Assembly: GCA_036768485.1 (NCBI GenBank)
Contig: JAVLUZ010000142.1
Coordinates: 2,851,848-2,915,847, forward strand
Reading direction: 5' to 3'
Length of the DNA stretch: 64,000 nt
Origin: Mermis nigrescens
Taxonomy: Eukaryota > Nematoda > Enoplea > Mermithida > Mermithidae
Positions 1 through 7,504 of the stretch are shown here, piece after piece. The position numbers were made by a program, and so were the translations under genes. The notes beneath the pieces are model-generated. The model saw nothing but the letters and a program-made list of their open reading frames with translations. It made no database searches and was not told the origin of the DNA. Numbering within the stretch: the stretch's first letter is position 1; the number at the start of each line of letters is the position of its first letter.

Positions 1-247
1 TTATTTTGTAGAATTTGGAAACTTTTTTGTAAAATTTGGAAACTTTTTTGTAGAATTTGGAAATTATTTTGTAAAATTTGGAAATTATTTTGTAAAGATT
101 GGAAATTCCAAAAAAACAAAAGTATTTACAGTTTGACTACCGTGGAAACCCATGAGTCAAATTTTGATGGGTACCCCCTCCAGTGGACCAGATATTCGGT
201 CTTATTATTCCTCCTACGCGTATTTAGAATTTTATCAACAATCAAAA
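1..247. repeat. Left terminal inverted repeat (truncated by window edge)
   Basis: Bases 1-247 are the reverse complement of about 7383-7631. Bases 1-117 are tandem 20-bp units of the form TTTGGAAATTATTTTGTAAAA. Bases 124-247 are an antisense copy of the last about 40 codons of the integrase (chromodomain). The repeat on the right continues another 220 bp, so the true left end lies outside the window. Confidence 0.93.
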
Positions 248-320
248 CCTACGTTTTTCTACATCACACTTATATAACCGTGTTTTAACCCCCTTACTAC
301 TTTTTTCTCATTGGCCAAGA

Positions 321-770
321 CTATACATGAGACACAATGCCTTGATTTTTCCTTTCCAATATTTCAGCTTTGATGAAACGAATAACATACAGAAGAGTGA
401 ATGTAATCAGCAGTGCAATACAACCCGCTATTTCATTTGTAATAATACCTAAATCACTTCTTTCTTCACATTTCATAATATTTTCTATACAACGACCCTC
501 AATTTTGATGCCTTTAAAGTTTTCATCAATTTTCAAACAGTTAGTACAATAAGGCAAAAACTTTATTGATCCTAATTTGGGGTACTTTTCAGTCAGCTCT
601 TTCCAGTCAGAAACCTGGAGATTGCAGCTATCTCTAAGAATAACTGATTCAACACTCTGTGATAAATATCCATAATTATTAATTTTGTCACAAACTGTGT
701 AATTTCCATCGAAAGTACAATTTTCCCCATACACAGTATGTAAGACTGTCAAAAATAATAGAAGAATCAT
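321..770 (-). CDS. Small type I membrane glycoprotein of the Polinton-like element
   Basis: A 149-residue protein with the layout of a small viral surface glycoprotein. Residues 1-15 form a hydrophobic signal peptide. The ectodomain (about 16-112) has seven cysteines (18, 27, 49, 75, 78, 94, 101) and two N-glycosylation sequons (N17, N23). A membrane segment covers about 113-133, followed by a 16-residue basic tail. Part of the ectodomain looks leucine-rich-repeat-like (LxDSCxL, then PxLxxIxxxxC), which is my inference. It is the last leftward gene, just inside the inverted repeat, and a TATAAATA motif lies 30 bases before its start. I do not recognise the family; a role in attachment or envelope is only a guess from topology. 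Confidence 0.75.
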   Translation of the reverse strand: MILLLFLTVLHTVYGENCTFDGNYTVCDKINNYGYLSQSVESVILRDSCNLQVSDWKELTEKYPKLGSIKFLPYCTNCLKIDENFKGIKIEGRCIENIMKCEERSDLGIITNEIAGCIALLITFTLLYVIRFIKAEILERKNQGIVSHV

Positions 771-799
771 TATTGTTTTATTTTTTCTTTGAACATCAG

Positions 800-807
800 T
801 ATTTATA
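800..807 (-). promoter_or_regulatory. TATAAATA motif before glycoprotein gene
   Basis: Exact TATAAATA, 30 bases upstream of the start at 770, between the penton-like gene's stop and the glycoprotein start. Confidence 0.6.
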
Positions 808-1578
808 ATTTTCTAAAATGCAGTTTGATTATAGTTTTTCCAAATTCAAATGGGACTAGCTGGTCTTGATCCGTTTTTACACTGATATCAATAGTGTTAA
901 AAGATTTCTTCAAAACGGGTATATAATGTGGACTTATATATGAATGATTTATTATATCCAAATATTTTCCCTCAATATTTACAACTTGTAGCAGCTGTGC
1001 AAATACATTACCGACTATTTGCGGTTCTACAATGTCACAGTAAATGTAAAAATTATGCATTCCACCTAACATGTCTGGAGAATGATCAGCTACTGTAATT
1101 TTCTCTGCATCTTCAATATTATAGTCTATATTATTGAACTGACTTTCAGAGAAGCCTAACATGTATAATAAATGTGGACTTAATTTTACACTTCGTATGT
1201 ATTTTGTATTGACCACCATATGACAATACTTTCTTATTTCACTGTATTGAAATTTCAAATGAGATACATAATCACTTTTTTCATTAGAACCAGCCATTGC
1301 AATTGCTTTATTAAGTATTTTTAATAACTCATCAATTGTTTGATATCTACTAGGAGGAATAATCATTTTTGACCTAACTTTGTTCTTCAAATCAAAAAAT
1401 TGCAAAAAGTTTTGTTCTTTTGCAACATTATGCCAAGTTTTGCATAAATTACTTCTGCTAGACCAATTTCCCACTCGCCTGTTAAATTTATTTGACGAGG
1501 TAGTTTAGTCACAAAACTAGATGCTGTATTAAGTGGATCCGAATTGCTCGGTAATATAATATAAAATTGTTTTGCCAT
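803..1578 (-). pseudogene. Penton-like minor capsid protein, one frameshift
   Basis: Two overlapping leftward frames (1387-1578 and 803-1474) together cover a protein of about 250 residues that matches the Polinton minor capsid (penton-like) family. The N-terminal part has the family opening FYIILPSNS and the GEWEIGLAE segment. The C-terminal part has YIYCDIVEPQIVG, IPVLKKSFNTIDI and a terminal FEFGKTIIKLHF block. The frame changes at about 1442-1448, in a run of four A residues on the coding strand. A one-base indel is the simplest cause; slippage on that run cannot be excluded. Start chosen at 1578 because a TATAAATA motif lies 34 bases upstream. In relatives this protein caps the capsid five-fold vertices (family knowledge). 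Confidence 0.85.
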
Positions 1579-1611
1579 TTTTCAATTCTTGATTATTACA
1601 ATACGTTCTAT

Positions 1612-1619
1612 TATTTATA
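1612..1619 (-). promoter_or_regulatory. TATAAATA motif before penton-like gene
   Basis: Exact TATAAATA, 34 bases upstream of the start at 1578; it overlaps the stop codon of the protease gene. Confidence 0.6.
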
Positions 1620-1729
1620 AATTTTTGAAATTTTCATAAATTTCTGTGTGATACATAGACAGTACAATGTTCTTGAATGATATGCCTTTGGCGCGCCATA
1701 CTAAAAAATATATACACATATGGCCACAG

Positions 1730-2282
1730 CTATAGTCTGTTTCTTTTATTCGAGAGCTTTTTAGTCAATTGTTTTAAGGGCTACAGTAAGTTAAACAAGA
1801 CGAATTACTGTACTCCAGCAGATCAGCTCAGTGAGGGCGAGTGGTTAGAATTCTTCCATTTTTAATGCACTAATACGCCCAAATAAATTTGATTTAGGCA
1901 TTCAATCAGTGCTGTGACATACTACAGTAAGTGCGCTAAACGAAAAGCTATCGGCTGGAATCGAACCCGGGTTGATTCGACTACAAGCAAGAGGTTTTAC
2001 CACTGAGCTATGCGGGAGTTCGCGGCGTTTCTTAGCATCTTAGACGATTGTGTTTAAAAAGTCGACTCAGAATATGATGAATACGCGATTTTTATCAGTA
2101 AGTTAATTGATCTGCTGGAAGACGAGAATAGATTGTGCCGCAAAAATGTTGTTGAAAACCCCGTCTTTACTACATAGCTATAGTGAAATATAGCGACCTA
2201 CAGTAAATAAGAAAGAAGGGGTTACTGTAAGCTCCGAAAACATTTGCTGAAAAAGCTCTCGGATAAATGAAACAGACTATAG
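1730..2282. mobile_element. Foldback/MITE-like insertion inside the protease gene
   Basis: Bases 1730-1765 and 2245-2282 are inverted copies of each other (shared core CTATAGTCTGTTT, then CGAGAGCTTTTT). A second inner pair (CCAGCAGATC near 1815, GATCTGCTGG near 2111) extends the fold. Both outer ends carry CTATAG, itself palindromic, so the target duplication could be TA, TATA or CTATAG. Removing the insert brings the two halves of the protease coding sequence together, apart from one base. A tRNA-like segment lies inside. Confidence 0.8.
1953..2018 (-). other. tRNA-derived segment with pol III A and B boxes
   Basis: On the minus strand there is a perfect A box (TAGCTCAGTGG, 2000-2010) and a perfect B box (GGTTCGATTCC, 1957-1967) at tRNA spacing. 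The acceptor stem does not pair (CTCCCGC has no partner after the T arm) and the anticodon stem is poor, so this is not a functional tRNA. It looks like a tRNA-derived SINE head or tRNA pseudogene carried inside the foldback insertion. Confidence 0.75.
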
Positions 2283-2626
2283 TCATGAGACATGTTTGAA
2301 TCTGTACATTATTATACGTATACGTTCTTGAATTATCCTTTATATATTGTTTGAGCTCAGTCGGTTCATAACCATAACTATCAAAGTAATCACAGTGCCC
2401 ATCAATGTCAAAATACAATGCAACCCAGTGGGAGCCTGGCTTGTTGCTAGTATCTAGGTTTACTATTAAAGCGGTGGGATATTTTGTTATCGGTGGAAAG
2501 AGATCTAGAGGAAAAACTCCAAAAATCTATTCTTTAAGTAAAACTTCAAAATGTTTAACACTTCTATAGTATTCATGTCTTAAGCGTTATAATCATAAAA
2601 AGTGTTACGATTTTTATCGACTAAGA

Positions 2627-3877
2627 TTAAATTGTCAAATTCAGCAAAAAAATTATTTCCACTCCTGTATCGGGTAAATTACCTTCAAATCTTACATAAA
2701 TACTAGTTGTCCCTTCTCGGACTAAATCCCAATGCCCGCTATCGTCTTCGTCTGGAGTAAGATCAAAAACAAAAAAACAATGACTCGTTCTAAAATCTTC
2801 CCTGCTAATAAAATTACTTCTGTTATCTTTTCCAATATCGAGTGCTTCATACATATTATTAAAAACTTGTAGATATTTATCATTTTTGAAAGAAATATTG
2901 AATGGCTGGGTAGGGAATGTTTGTCCACCACAAGTCACTCTGACATCATTAATACCAAAAGGCTTGAAATTGAAGGGTGATTTAGAGAGTACGCCTCTAT
3001 AGGCGCTACCCTCAACACATGCAAAAACTATACGTCGAGGAAGTTGTCCTGTGAATAGTGTATAATTAGGTGTTTCTCTGGATGGATTTGAAATGTGTAG
3101 GTTCGTCATTGATATCCGTCGTATAGGATACTTTGCCGTAGTACGACAATAAGGTTTGCTCTAGAGCTAAATTTAAGCTATCTAAAACTTCTACTTTGCG
3201 TATGAAAAACTTCATTTTTAAGATTTCTAGCTCTAAATTAACATCCTCAAAGCATTGTAGAACAAAGTTATTACTGTTTCTATGTAATTCTAGCCTTAGA
3301 TCGGTAAAATTCAACAAATATCTGTCCTGGAGAAAAAATCAATGTGAAGAGGAGCCGAAACTTCCACAATTTTATCATTTTTGAAATATGTCGCTCTCTC
3401 TTTAAACCCCTCATTGTCTTTAGTATCAACATTTTTTCCATGTTCGCGAAAATATAAAGCTGACTGTAAATGAGACTTTTTTGCATCAAACCCATAATTT
3501 AATTCTGTTTCAAAATATGCCCTATATGCGTATTTATCAGAACTGTCAAAAACTAATTGCCCGCCCAAAAAACACTTTACTTGTCTAAAGAACGTTTTTC
3601 CAATCAAATTGATAGGTGCATAGTCGGGTACTGCTGCCGCTGCCGCCACAACTGGTTGTTTAATCCTAAAAGTCATATAAATGTAATTTTCATTCAATTG
3701 TAAGTAATGTGGATCGGCTGGTATTCGAAATTCATATGGTCCCTCATTTGTGATCGGATGCATTGGTTGAATTTCATCCCAAAATCCCCGTTTTATAACA
3801 ACCTGAGTTGGGGGAACTGTAAAAAGATCCAACTCAGTTTTAGTACTCGGAATTGATTTGGCGTCTATTAGAGCCAT
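2627..3877 (-). pseudogene. Major capsid protein (double jelly roll, Polinton type), two frameshifts
   Basis: Three leftward frames (3311-3877, 3066-3317, 2627-3109) cover one protein of about 410 residues of the Polinton major capsid family (annotated in animal genomes as F54H12.2-like). Recognisable blocks: the N-terminal segment with TELDLFTVPPTQ and EFRIPADPHYLQLNENYIY, an RYLL segment after the first break, a YPIRR segment after the second, then LFTGQLPRRIV and SPFNFKPF. The frame changes near 3335 and again near 3130; the two shifts cancel, so the first and third parts are in the same frame. Start at 3877 is supported by a TATAAATA motif 40 bases upstream. In relatives this protein forms the icosahedral shell. 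It overlaps the next gene upstream by 38 bases. Confidence 0.9.
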
Positions 3878-4289
3878 GTTTTGTCATTAACCTTGTAAAT
3901 GAATCGTTTGTATTCATATTTATAGACTTTAGCCGACTACCCAAACCCTCGCCAGATTGTTGTTGTAGAGCTTTAGAGGCTTCATCGAAAAGTTGCGATG
4001 CTTCTCGTTTTGAATGTTCCTTAGTTGACCGAAAAAGCGGTTTCCCTTGGGCAACATCCGTTGCAATATTTGCCCCTGCAACTAGGGCGTGTTTTCCAAC
4101 ATTTCTCCCTATAGATTTCAAAACTGGAACAGCCATTCTAAACAGAGACCGGAAAAAACTGCCTAAGCCACCACCTCGTTGGTATGGAGTCCCTCGAAAT
4201 CCTTCCAGTCCATAGCCTGTTTGGGCGGCCTGCCCACTATAGTACTCTAACCACAGATTAAAATCGTCCGGATTGAATTTAACATGCAT
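3840..4289 (-). CDS. Polinton small capsid-associated protein (pVI/pX-like), intact
   Basis: About 149 residues from the chosen start, opening MHVKFNPDDF. A glycine-rich, basic amphipathic block (about residues 39-82: RGGGLGSFFRSLFR, then a VGKHALVAGANIATDVAQGK segment) recurs next to the capsid gene in many Polintons and adintoviruses. By position and composition it has been compared with adenovirus pVI/pX-type core or membrane-active proteins; that role is inference here. An upstream in-frame ATG at 4319 would add ten residues, but a TATAAATA motif at 4327-4334 would then be only 8 bases from the start, against 38 bases for 4289, the usual spacing in this element. The 3' end overlaps the capsid gene start. 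Confidence 0.75.
   Translation of the reverse strand: MHVKFNPDDFNLWLEYYSGQAAQTGYGLEGFRGTPYQRGGGLGSFFRSLFRMAVPVLKSIGRNVGKHALVAGANIATDVAQGKPLFRSTKEHSKREASQLFDEASKALQQQSGEGLGSRLKSINMNTNDSFTRLMTKHGSNRRQINSEY
3917..3924 (-). promoter_or_regulatory. TATAAATA motif before major capsid gene
   Basis: GTCTATAAATATGA context, 40 bases upstream of the start at 3877, lying inside the coding sequence of the pVI-like gene. Confidence 0.6.
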
Positions 4290-4326
4290 TTTAATAATTC
4301 TTCTTATTTTATAATGCATTAATTAA

Positions 4327-4334
4327 TATTTATA
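4327..4334 (-). promoter_or_regulatory. TATAAATA motif before pVI-like gene
   Basis: GTCTATAAATATTA context, 38 bases upstream of the start at 4289. It favours that start over the ATG at 4319 and overlaps the 3' end of the 190-residue gene. Confidence 0.6.
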
Positions 4335-4902
4335 GACTTTCATCCCAATTGAAATTTGCATCAGTCCGTGCTGTTGCAAAAGAGTGTCTAAGTTTTTTAT
4401 TGCCAACGTTTTTAAGAGGTATATTGGAACGATCAAGTATGACTGACAACTCTTTTGTACCTGGAAGTCCACTAATTCTTTGGTCTCGAGAAAACTGATG
4501 CACCAAATCAACAACATTAGAGCCATAAATCTTTTGTCCGTTAATTACCAGTTCACCATTGGACTCTATTTCAATATTAGGATTTTTGCGCATATCATTT
4601 AGAAATCTTTCTGCAACTTGCAAATGCGTTTTAGGAATATCTGCCAATATTTCGTCATCACTGACTCCCTCGCCTGTATTTTCTACTATATTCAATTCAT
4701 AAGGTTGCCGTCTCTTCTCTTGTAATCTACTAAATGTCTGTAAAACTTGATTATATTTGACTAATTTTATTTCACTTGGTATATTTTTGCACTTGAGAAT
4801 CTTTTCCATTTCATTGTTCAGTGAATTAAACACTGCGTCTATTGGCTTAGAACGCTCAGTTATATCAGCTGGGACGAGAATCGTTTTTTCAGTATGCTTC
4901 AT
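4330..4902 (-). CDS. Conserved Polinton-associated protein of unknown function
   Basis: A 190-residue hydrophilic protein, intact. It opens with MKHTEKTILVPADITERSKP and contains charged helical stretches (about residues 26-65), a TGEGVSDDEILADIP segment and a C-terminal part rich in basic residues. A protein of this type and order (between capsid and ATPase genes) is common in animal Polintons; I know of no assigned function. Its start overlaps the stop of the upstream gene in an ATGA arrangement (4899-4902), and it lacks its own TATAAATA motif, so it is probably expressed from the same transcript as that gene. Confidence 0.7.
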   Translation of the reverse strand: MKHTEKTILVPADITERSKPIDAVFNSLNNEMEKILKCKNIPSEIKLVKYNQVLQTFSRLQEKRRQPYELNIVENTGEGVSDDEILADIPKTHLQVAERFLNDMRKNPNIEIESNGELVINGQKIYGSNVVDLVHQFSRDQRISGLPGTKELSVILDRSNIPLKNVGNKKLRHSFATARTDANFNWDESL

Positions 4903-5249
4903 TTTTTCCCAATTATTGCATCTGCTATCAAACTACCAACTACTGAAAGAATCGGAGTAAGTAAGAAGGGTAAAAAACCACCGTTTTGAATGATGACGTT
5001 TTTCCTTTCCTTTGTTGATGCCTTTTTATTATTACCCAAGTACCTTATTTGCTTTTGATATCGTAGTAATTTTCGAATCTCTTGATCGGAAAATGGAATA
5101 TTACCCTTCAAAAAATTACGCGCACAGTCACAAACACATAAAATTTGATCCTTACTAGCCGTATTTATAATAGCATCCCTCTGAGCTTGCTTAGCTGTAT
5201 TTAATAAATGTAAGCAGCCAATGTTGCGTTTGAGACGATTTGGAGCCAT
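4899..5249 (-). CDS. Small basic protein with C-terminal hydrophobic segment (Polinton)
   Basis: A 116-residue protein. The N-terminal two thirds are basic and helical, with a short Cys cluster (CVCDC, about 39-43) followed by ARNFLKGNIPFS and a KLLRYQKQIRYL stretch. It ends in a Gly-Gly-led hydrophobic segment (GGFLPFLLTPILSVVGSLIA, about 91-110) and a lysine pair. This plan, basic body plus GGF-hydrophobic tail, is recurrent in Polinton and adintovirus genomes, where a membrane-active or capsid-interior role has been suggested; function here is inference. A TATAAATA motif lies 30 bases before the start, inside the 3' end of the ATPase gene. It overlaps the next gene by four bases. Confidence 0.7.
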   Translation of the reverse strand: MAPNRLKRNIGCLHLLNTAKQAQRDAIINTASKDQILCVCDCARNFLKGNIPFSDQEIRKLLRYQKQIRYLGNNKKASTKERKNVIIQNGGFLPFLLTPILSVVGSLIADAIIGKK

Positions 5250-5255
5250 TTCTTT

Positions 5256-5912
5256 TCAATTATCTCTTGCATTATTATTATTTATAGATTTTGGGATATA
5301 AACAGTTGGATGGGTACTGAAAATGTCTGTTTTTAGCCTATATAGATCATTAGCATTTTGTGTCAAATCGATCAAAAGGTAACCATGGGGCTGACTAGTT
5401 GCATCAATAAAGGCTTCTAAGAAATATTTTGAATTCGAAGGATAAAGCTGGCGTGCTAAAACCTGTGCTTGCAGTTTATCACTTGGATTTTTAAGCAGCA
5501 CTATATAATCTGAATTCACTCGCGAAGTTCGAAGACCATCAAAAAATAAATTGTGAACAACATGAATAAGGCTGACATTCCAATGATGACAACCACGAGT
5601 GAAGAGCTGAATTAACTGTGGCTTGCCTTTGCTTTCTTGCATTAAATCATCCAACACCACTAACTGTGGTGTTGGACTATATTGCTTAATGCGATTAAAA
5701 TCTGGAAAACCTTCTACAAATGTGACGTTTTTTACTTTTTGGTAGAGTGGTTGATTCTCTGTATAACACCACCAAATTTTTGATATTTTAGTATTTATGA
5801 GCCTTTCTCTATTTTGAATTATTTGTTGAATGAAGGATGTCTTCCCGGATTTTGTTGGTCCAGAAACTATACACGTGAAAGGATGCTCAAAAAGCATTTT
5901 TAATGATTGCAT
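5256..5912 (-). CDS. Genome-packaging ATPase (FtsK/HerA, A32-like)
   Basis: A 218-residue P-loop ATPase, intact, of the size expected for Polinton/virophage packaging ATPases. Walker A is GPTKSGKTS (residues 18-26), preceded by a beta strand FTCIVS. Walker B is LVVLDD (84-89), followed by a region matching the family's sensor strand and arginine-containing C-terminal half. In the family it pumps DNA into the preformed capsid. It is the first leftward gene and shares an 85-bp intergenic region with the rightward genes; a TATAAATA motif lies 24 bases before its start. Confidence 0.92.
   Translation of the reverse strand: MQSLKMLFEHPFTCIVSGPTKSGKTSFIQQIIQNRERLINTKISKIWWCYTENQPLYQKVKNVTFVEGFPDFNRIKQYSPTPQLVVLDDLMQESKGKPQLIQLFTRGCHHWNVSLIHVVHNLFFDGLRTSRVNSDYIVLLKNPSDKLQAQVLARQLYPSNSKYFLEAFIDATSQPHGYLLIDLTQNANDLYRLKTDIFSTHPTVYIPKSINNNNARDN
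5279..5286 (-). promoter_or_regulatory. TATAAATA motif before 116-residue gene
   Basis: ATCTATAAATAATA context, 30 bases upstream of the start at 5249, inside the last codons of the ATPase gene. Confidence 0.6.
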
Positions 5913-5935
5913 TTACTTTTTGTAATTTGTTTTAA

Positions 5936-5943
5936 TATTTATA
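5936..5943 (-). promoter_or_regulatory. TATAAATA motif before ATPase gene
   Basis: GTTTATAAATATTA context, 24 bases upstream of the ATPase start at 5912. Confidence 0.6.
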
Positions 5944-5952
5944 AACTAAGTC

Positions 5953-5960
5953 TATAAATA
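5953..5960 (+). promoter_or_regulatory. TATAAATA motif before zinc-ribbon gene
   Basis: GTCTATAAATATGA context, 38 bases upstream of the start at 5998; the same 14 bases precede the major capsid gene. Confidence 0.6.
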
Positions 5961-5997
5961 TGAGTAGCGTTCCCAAATATTAGGAATCCTTTCGAAG

Positions 5998-6327
5998 ATG
6001 GAGGAAGTGCATGAAATTAAGAAATATCCTTTTAGTGATGAGGAAAGGAAGCCGTATGGCAGGTCGATTAGACCGCCAATAGCTCTTTGTGGGCGGAACT
6101 TAGAACGGCCGATGTTTCCTCTCATGATTCAATTATGTTTTTATTGTCAAAGAGCCAGTTCGGAAAAAGATTGTTTTGAAACGAATTCAGGGCGTACATA
6201 TTTTACTGTACAAATGTGTCCAAGATGTATAGAATATAACCGAGCGTCTCAGGATGCAGGAAACAGCGTTATAAGGCGATATATAGCCCAAGATTTGGAG
6301 AAAGAAAAGGAAAAATTGAATTATTAA
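5998..6327 (+). CDS. Small zinc-ribbon-like protein of the Polinton-like element
   Basis: A 109-residue protein with two CxxC pairs, C47-C50 and C74-C77 (CPRC), separated by 23 residues: the pattern of a zinc ribbon. An extra Cys is at 59. The N-terminus is charged (MEEVHEIKKYPFSDEE) and the C-terminus is a highly charged helix ending EKEKEKLNY. It is the first rightward gene, before the integrase. I do not recognise a named family; a DNA-binding or transcription role would fit a zinc ribbon but is not shown. Confidence 0.6.
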   Translation: MEEVHEIKKYPFSDEERKPYGRSIRPPIALCGRNLERPMFPLMIQLCFYCQRASSEKDCFETNSGRTYFTVQMCPRCIEYNRASQDAGNSVIRRYIAQDLEKEKEKLNY

Positions 6328-6410
6328 GTATTATTTTTGATTAAAAATTGAAAAAAAAACAAAAAAAAATAATAAAAATATAAAACCAAAAAAAATCCTG
6401 CTCATTCATC

Positions 6411-6418
6411 TATAAGTA
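6411..6418 (+). promoter_or_regulatory. TATAAGTA variant before integrase gene
   Basis: ATCTATAAGTATTG context, one base off the common motif, 31 bases upstream of the integrase start at 6449. A long A-rich tract (6340-6395) precedes it. Confidence 0.5.
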
Positions 6419-6448
6419 TTGTCAATCCATTAATTTAATATAACCAAA

Positions 6449-7504
6449 ATGGATAGAACATTGAAAAACTTGTATTATAATAGCAAGACTGGTTATTCTG
6501 GGGCAAATCAGTTATACAAAAGAAGCAAAAAAGTGTTACCGAATTTAAAACTTTTGCAAGTGAAAGCATGGCTGGCTAAGCAGCCCACATATACATTACA
6601 TAAACCAGCCAAAAAGCATTTCACACACAATAAAGTTCTAGTAAGTGGTATCGATGAGCAATGGCAGGCTGATCTTGTTGATTTGCAGTCATTGAGCAAA
6701 TTCAATGGTGGGTATAAATTTTTACTAAATTGTATCGATTTGTTTTCAAAATACGCATGGTCTTTGCCACTCAGAAGCAAAACTTCAAAAGCGGTTCTAG
6801 AAGCATTCCAGGAAATTTTTAGAACTGGTCGAATGCCATATAAATTGCAGACAGATGCAGGAAAAGAATTTATCAACAAAGAAGTTCAAAATTTTCTAAA
6901 AACTCAGGATATCCACTTTTTCACAACCAAAAGTGAACTAAAAGCTAGTGTTGTAGAACGTTTTAACCGCACTCTAAAGGAAAAAATGTGGAGATATTTT
7001 ACAGCCAAAAATACATATAGGTACATTGACGTTTTGGGTGATTTGTTGGAAAATTATAATAATTCGTACCATCGAACTATAGGGACATTTCCGGCAAATG
7101 TGGATGAAGAAAATGAGCAGGAAATTCTGAATAAAGTATTTCGAACCATTAGACAACCTATTATATTTAAATTTGATGTTGGAGATAACGTACGAATAAG
7201 TAAAGTAAAACGCGCATTTGAAAAAGGCTTTTGGCCTAATTGGACAGAAGAGTGGTTCACAATTGAAGAAAAATATGCAAGAACACCGCCTGTTTACACT
7301 CTGCAAGATCAAATGGGTGAGACATTGGAGGGTGTCTTTTATGAGCCGGAACTTCAAAAAATCCATGTAAAGAAAGGTGAGCTTTTGATTGTTGATAAAA
7401 TTCTAAATACGCGTAGGAGGAATAATAAGACCGAATATCTGGTCCACTGGAGGGGGTACCCATCAAAATTTGACTCATGGGTTTCCACGGTAGTCAAACT
7501 GTAA
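6449..7504 (+). CDS. Retrovirus-like integrase with C-terminal chromodomain
   Basis: A 351-residue Polinton integrase (F54H12.3-like). The catalytic core shows the DDE triad: D75 in WQADLVDL, D136 in LQTDAGKEF, and E170 in SVVERFNRTLK. An SH3-like region follows (about 238-305: KFDVGDNVRI, then VYTLQDQMGE). A chromodomain ends the protein (about 313-351: VDKILNTRRR, EYLVHWRGYP, SWV). No N-terminal HHCC zinc finger is visible. The enzyme inserts the element DNA; the chromodomain may direct it to modified histones (inference from chromoviruses). The last about 40 codons lie within the terminal inverted repeat, so the chromodomain tail is present twice in the element. The frame is intact. Confidence 0.95.
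   Translation: MDRTLKNLYYNSKTGYSGANQLYKRSKKVLPNLKLLQVKAWLAKQPTYTLHKPAKKHFTHNKVLVSGIDEQWQADLVDLQSLSKFNGGYKFLLNCIDLFSKYAWSLPLRSKTSKAVLEAFQEIFRTGRMPYKLQTDAGKEFINKEVQNFLKTQDIHFFTTKSELKASVVERFNRTLKEKMWRYFTAKNTYRYIDVLGDLLENYNNSYHRTIGTFPANVDEENEQEILNKVFRTIRQPIIFKFDVGDNVRISKVKRAFEKGFWPNWTEEWFTIEEKYARTPPVYTLQDQMGETLEGVFYEPELQKIHVKKGELLIVDKILNTRRRNNKTEYLVHWRGYPSKFDSWVSTVVKL

Larger units (their letters stand above)
1615..2576 (-). pseudogene. Adenain-like capsid maturation protease, split by an insertion
   Basis: Remains of the Polinton cysteine protease (adenovirus endopeptidase/ULP1 fold). Bases 2284-2576 encode the N-terminal part with the catalytic His block (GSHWVALYFD) and the YFDSYG segment that supplies the acidic residue. 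The catalytic Cys block (CGHMCIYFL) and C-terminus lie at 1615-1729. A 553-bp foldback element (1730-2282) separates them. A further frame change lies near 2515, and the two halves flanking the insertion are also out of frame by one base. In Polintons this enzyme processes capsid proteins; this copy cannot make it. No TATAAATA motif is seen before the start at 2576. Confidence 0.85.
5913..5997. promoter_or_regulatory. Divergent promoter region of the element
   Basis: The only region between the leftward and rightward gene blocks. It has two back-to-back TATAAATA motifs, at 5936-5943 (minus strand, for the ATPase) and 5953-5960 (plus strand, for the zinc-ribbon gene), nine bases apart. Confidence 0.7.

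Noticed and set aside
1953..2018. Functional tRNA gene
   Set aside because: A and B boxes are perfect, but the acceptor stem has no complementary 3' strand and the anticodon stem is poorly paired.
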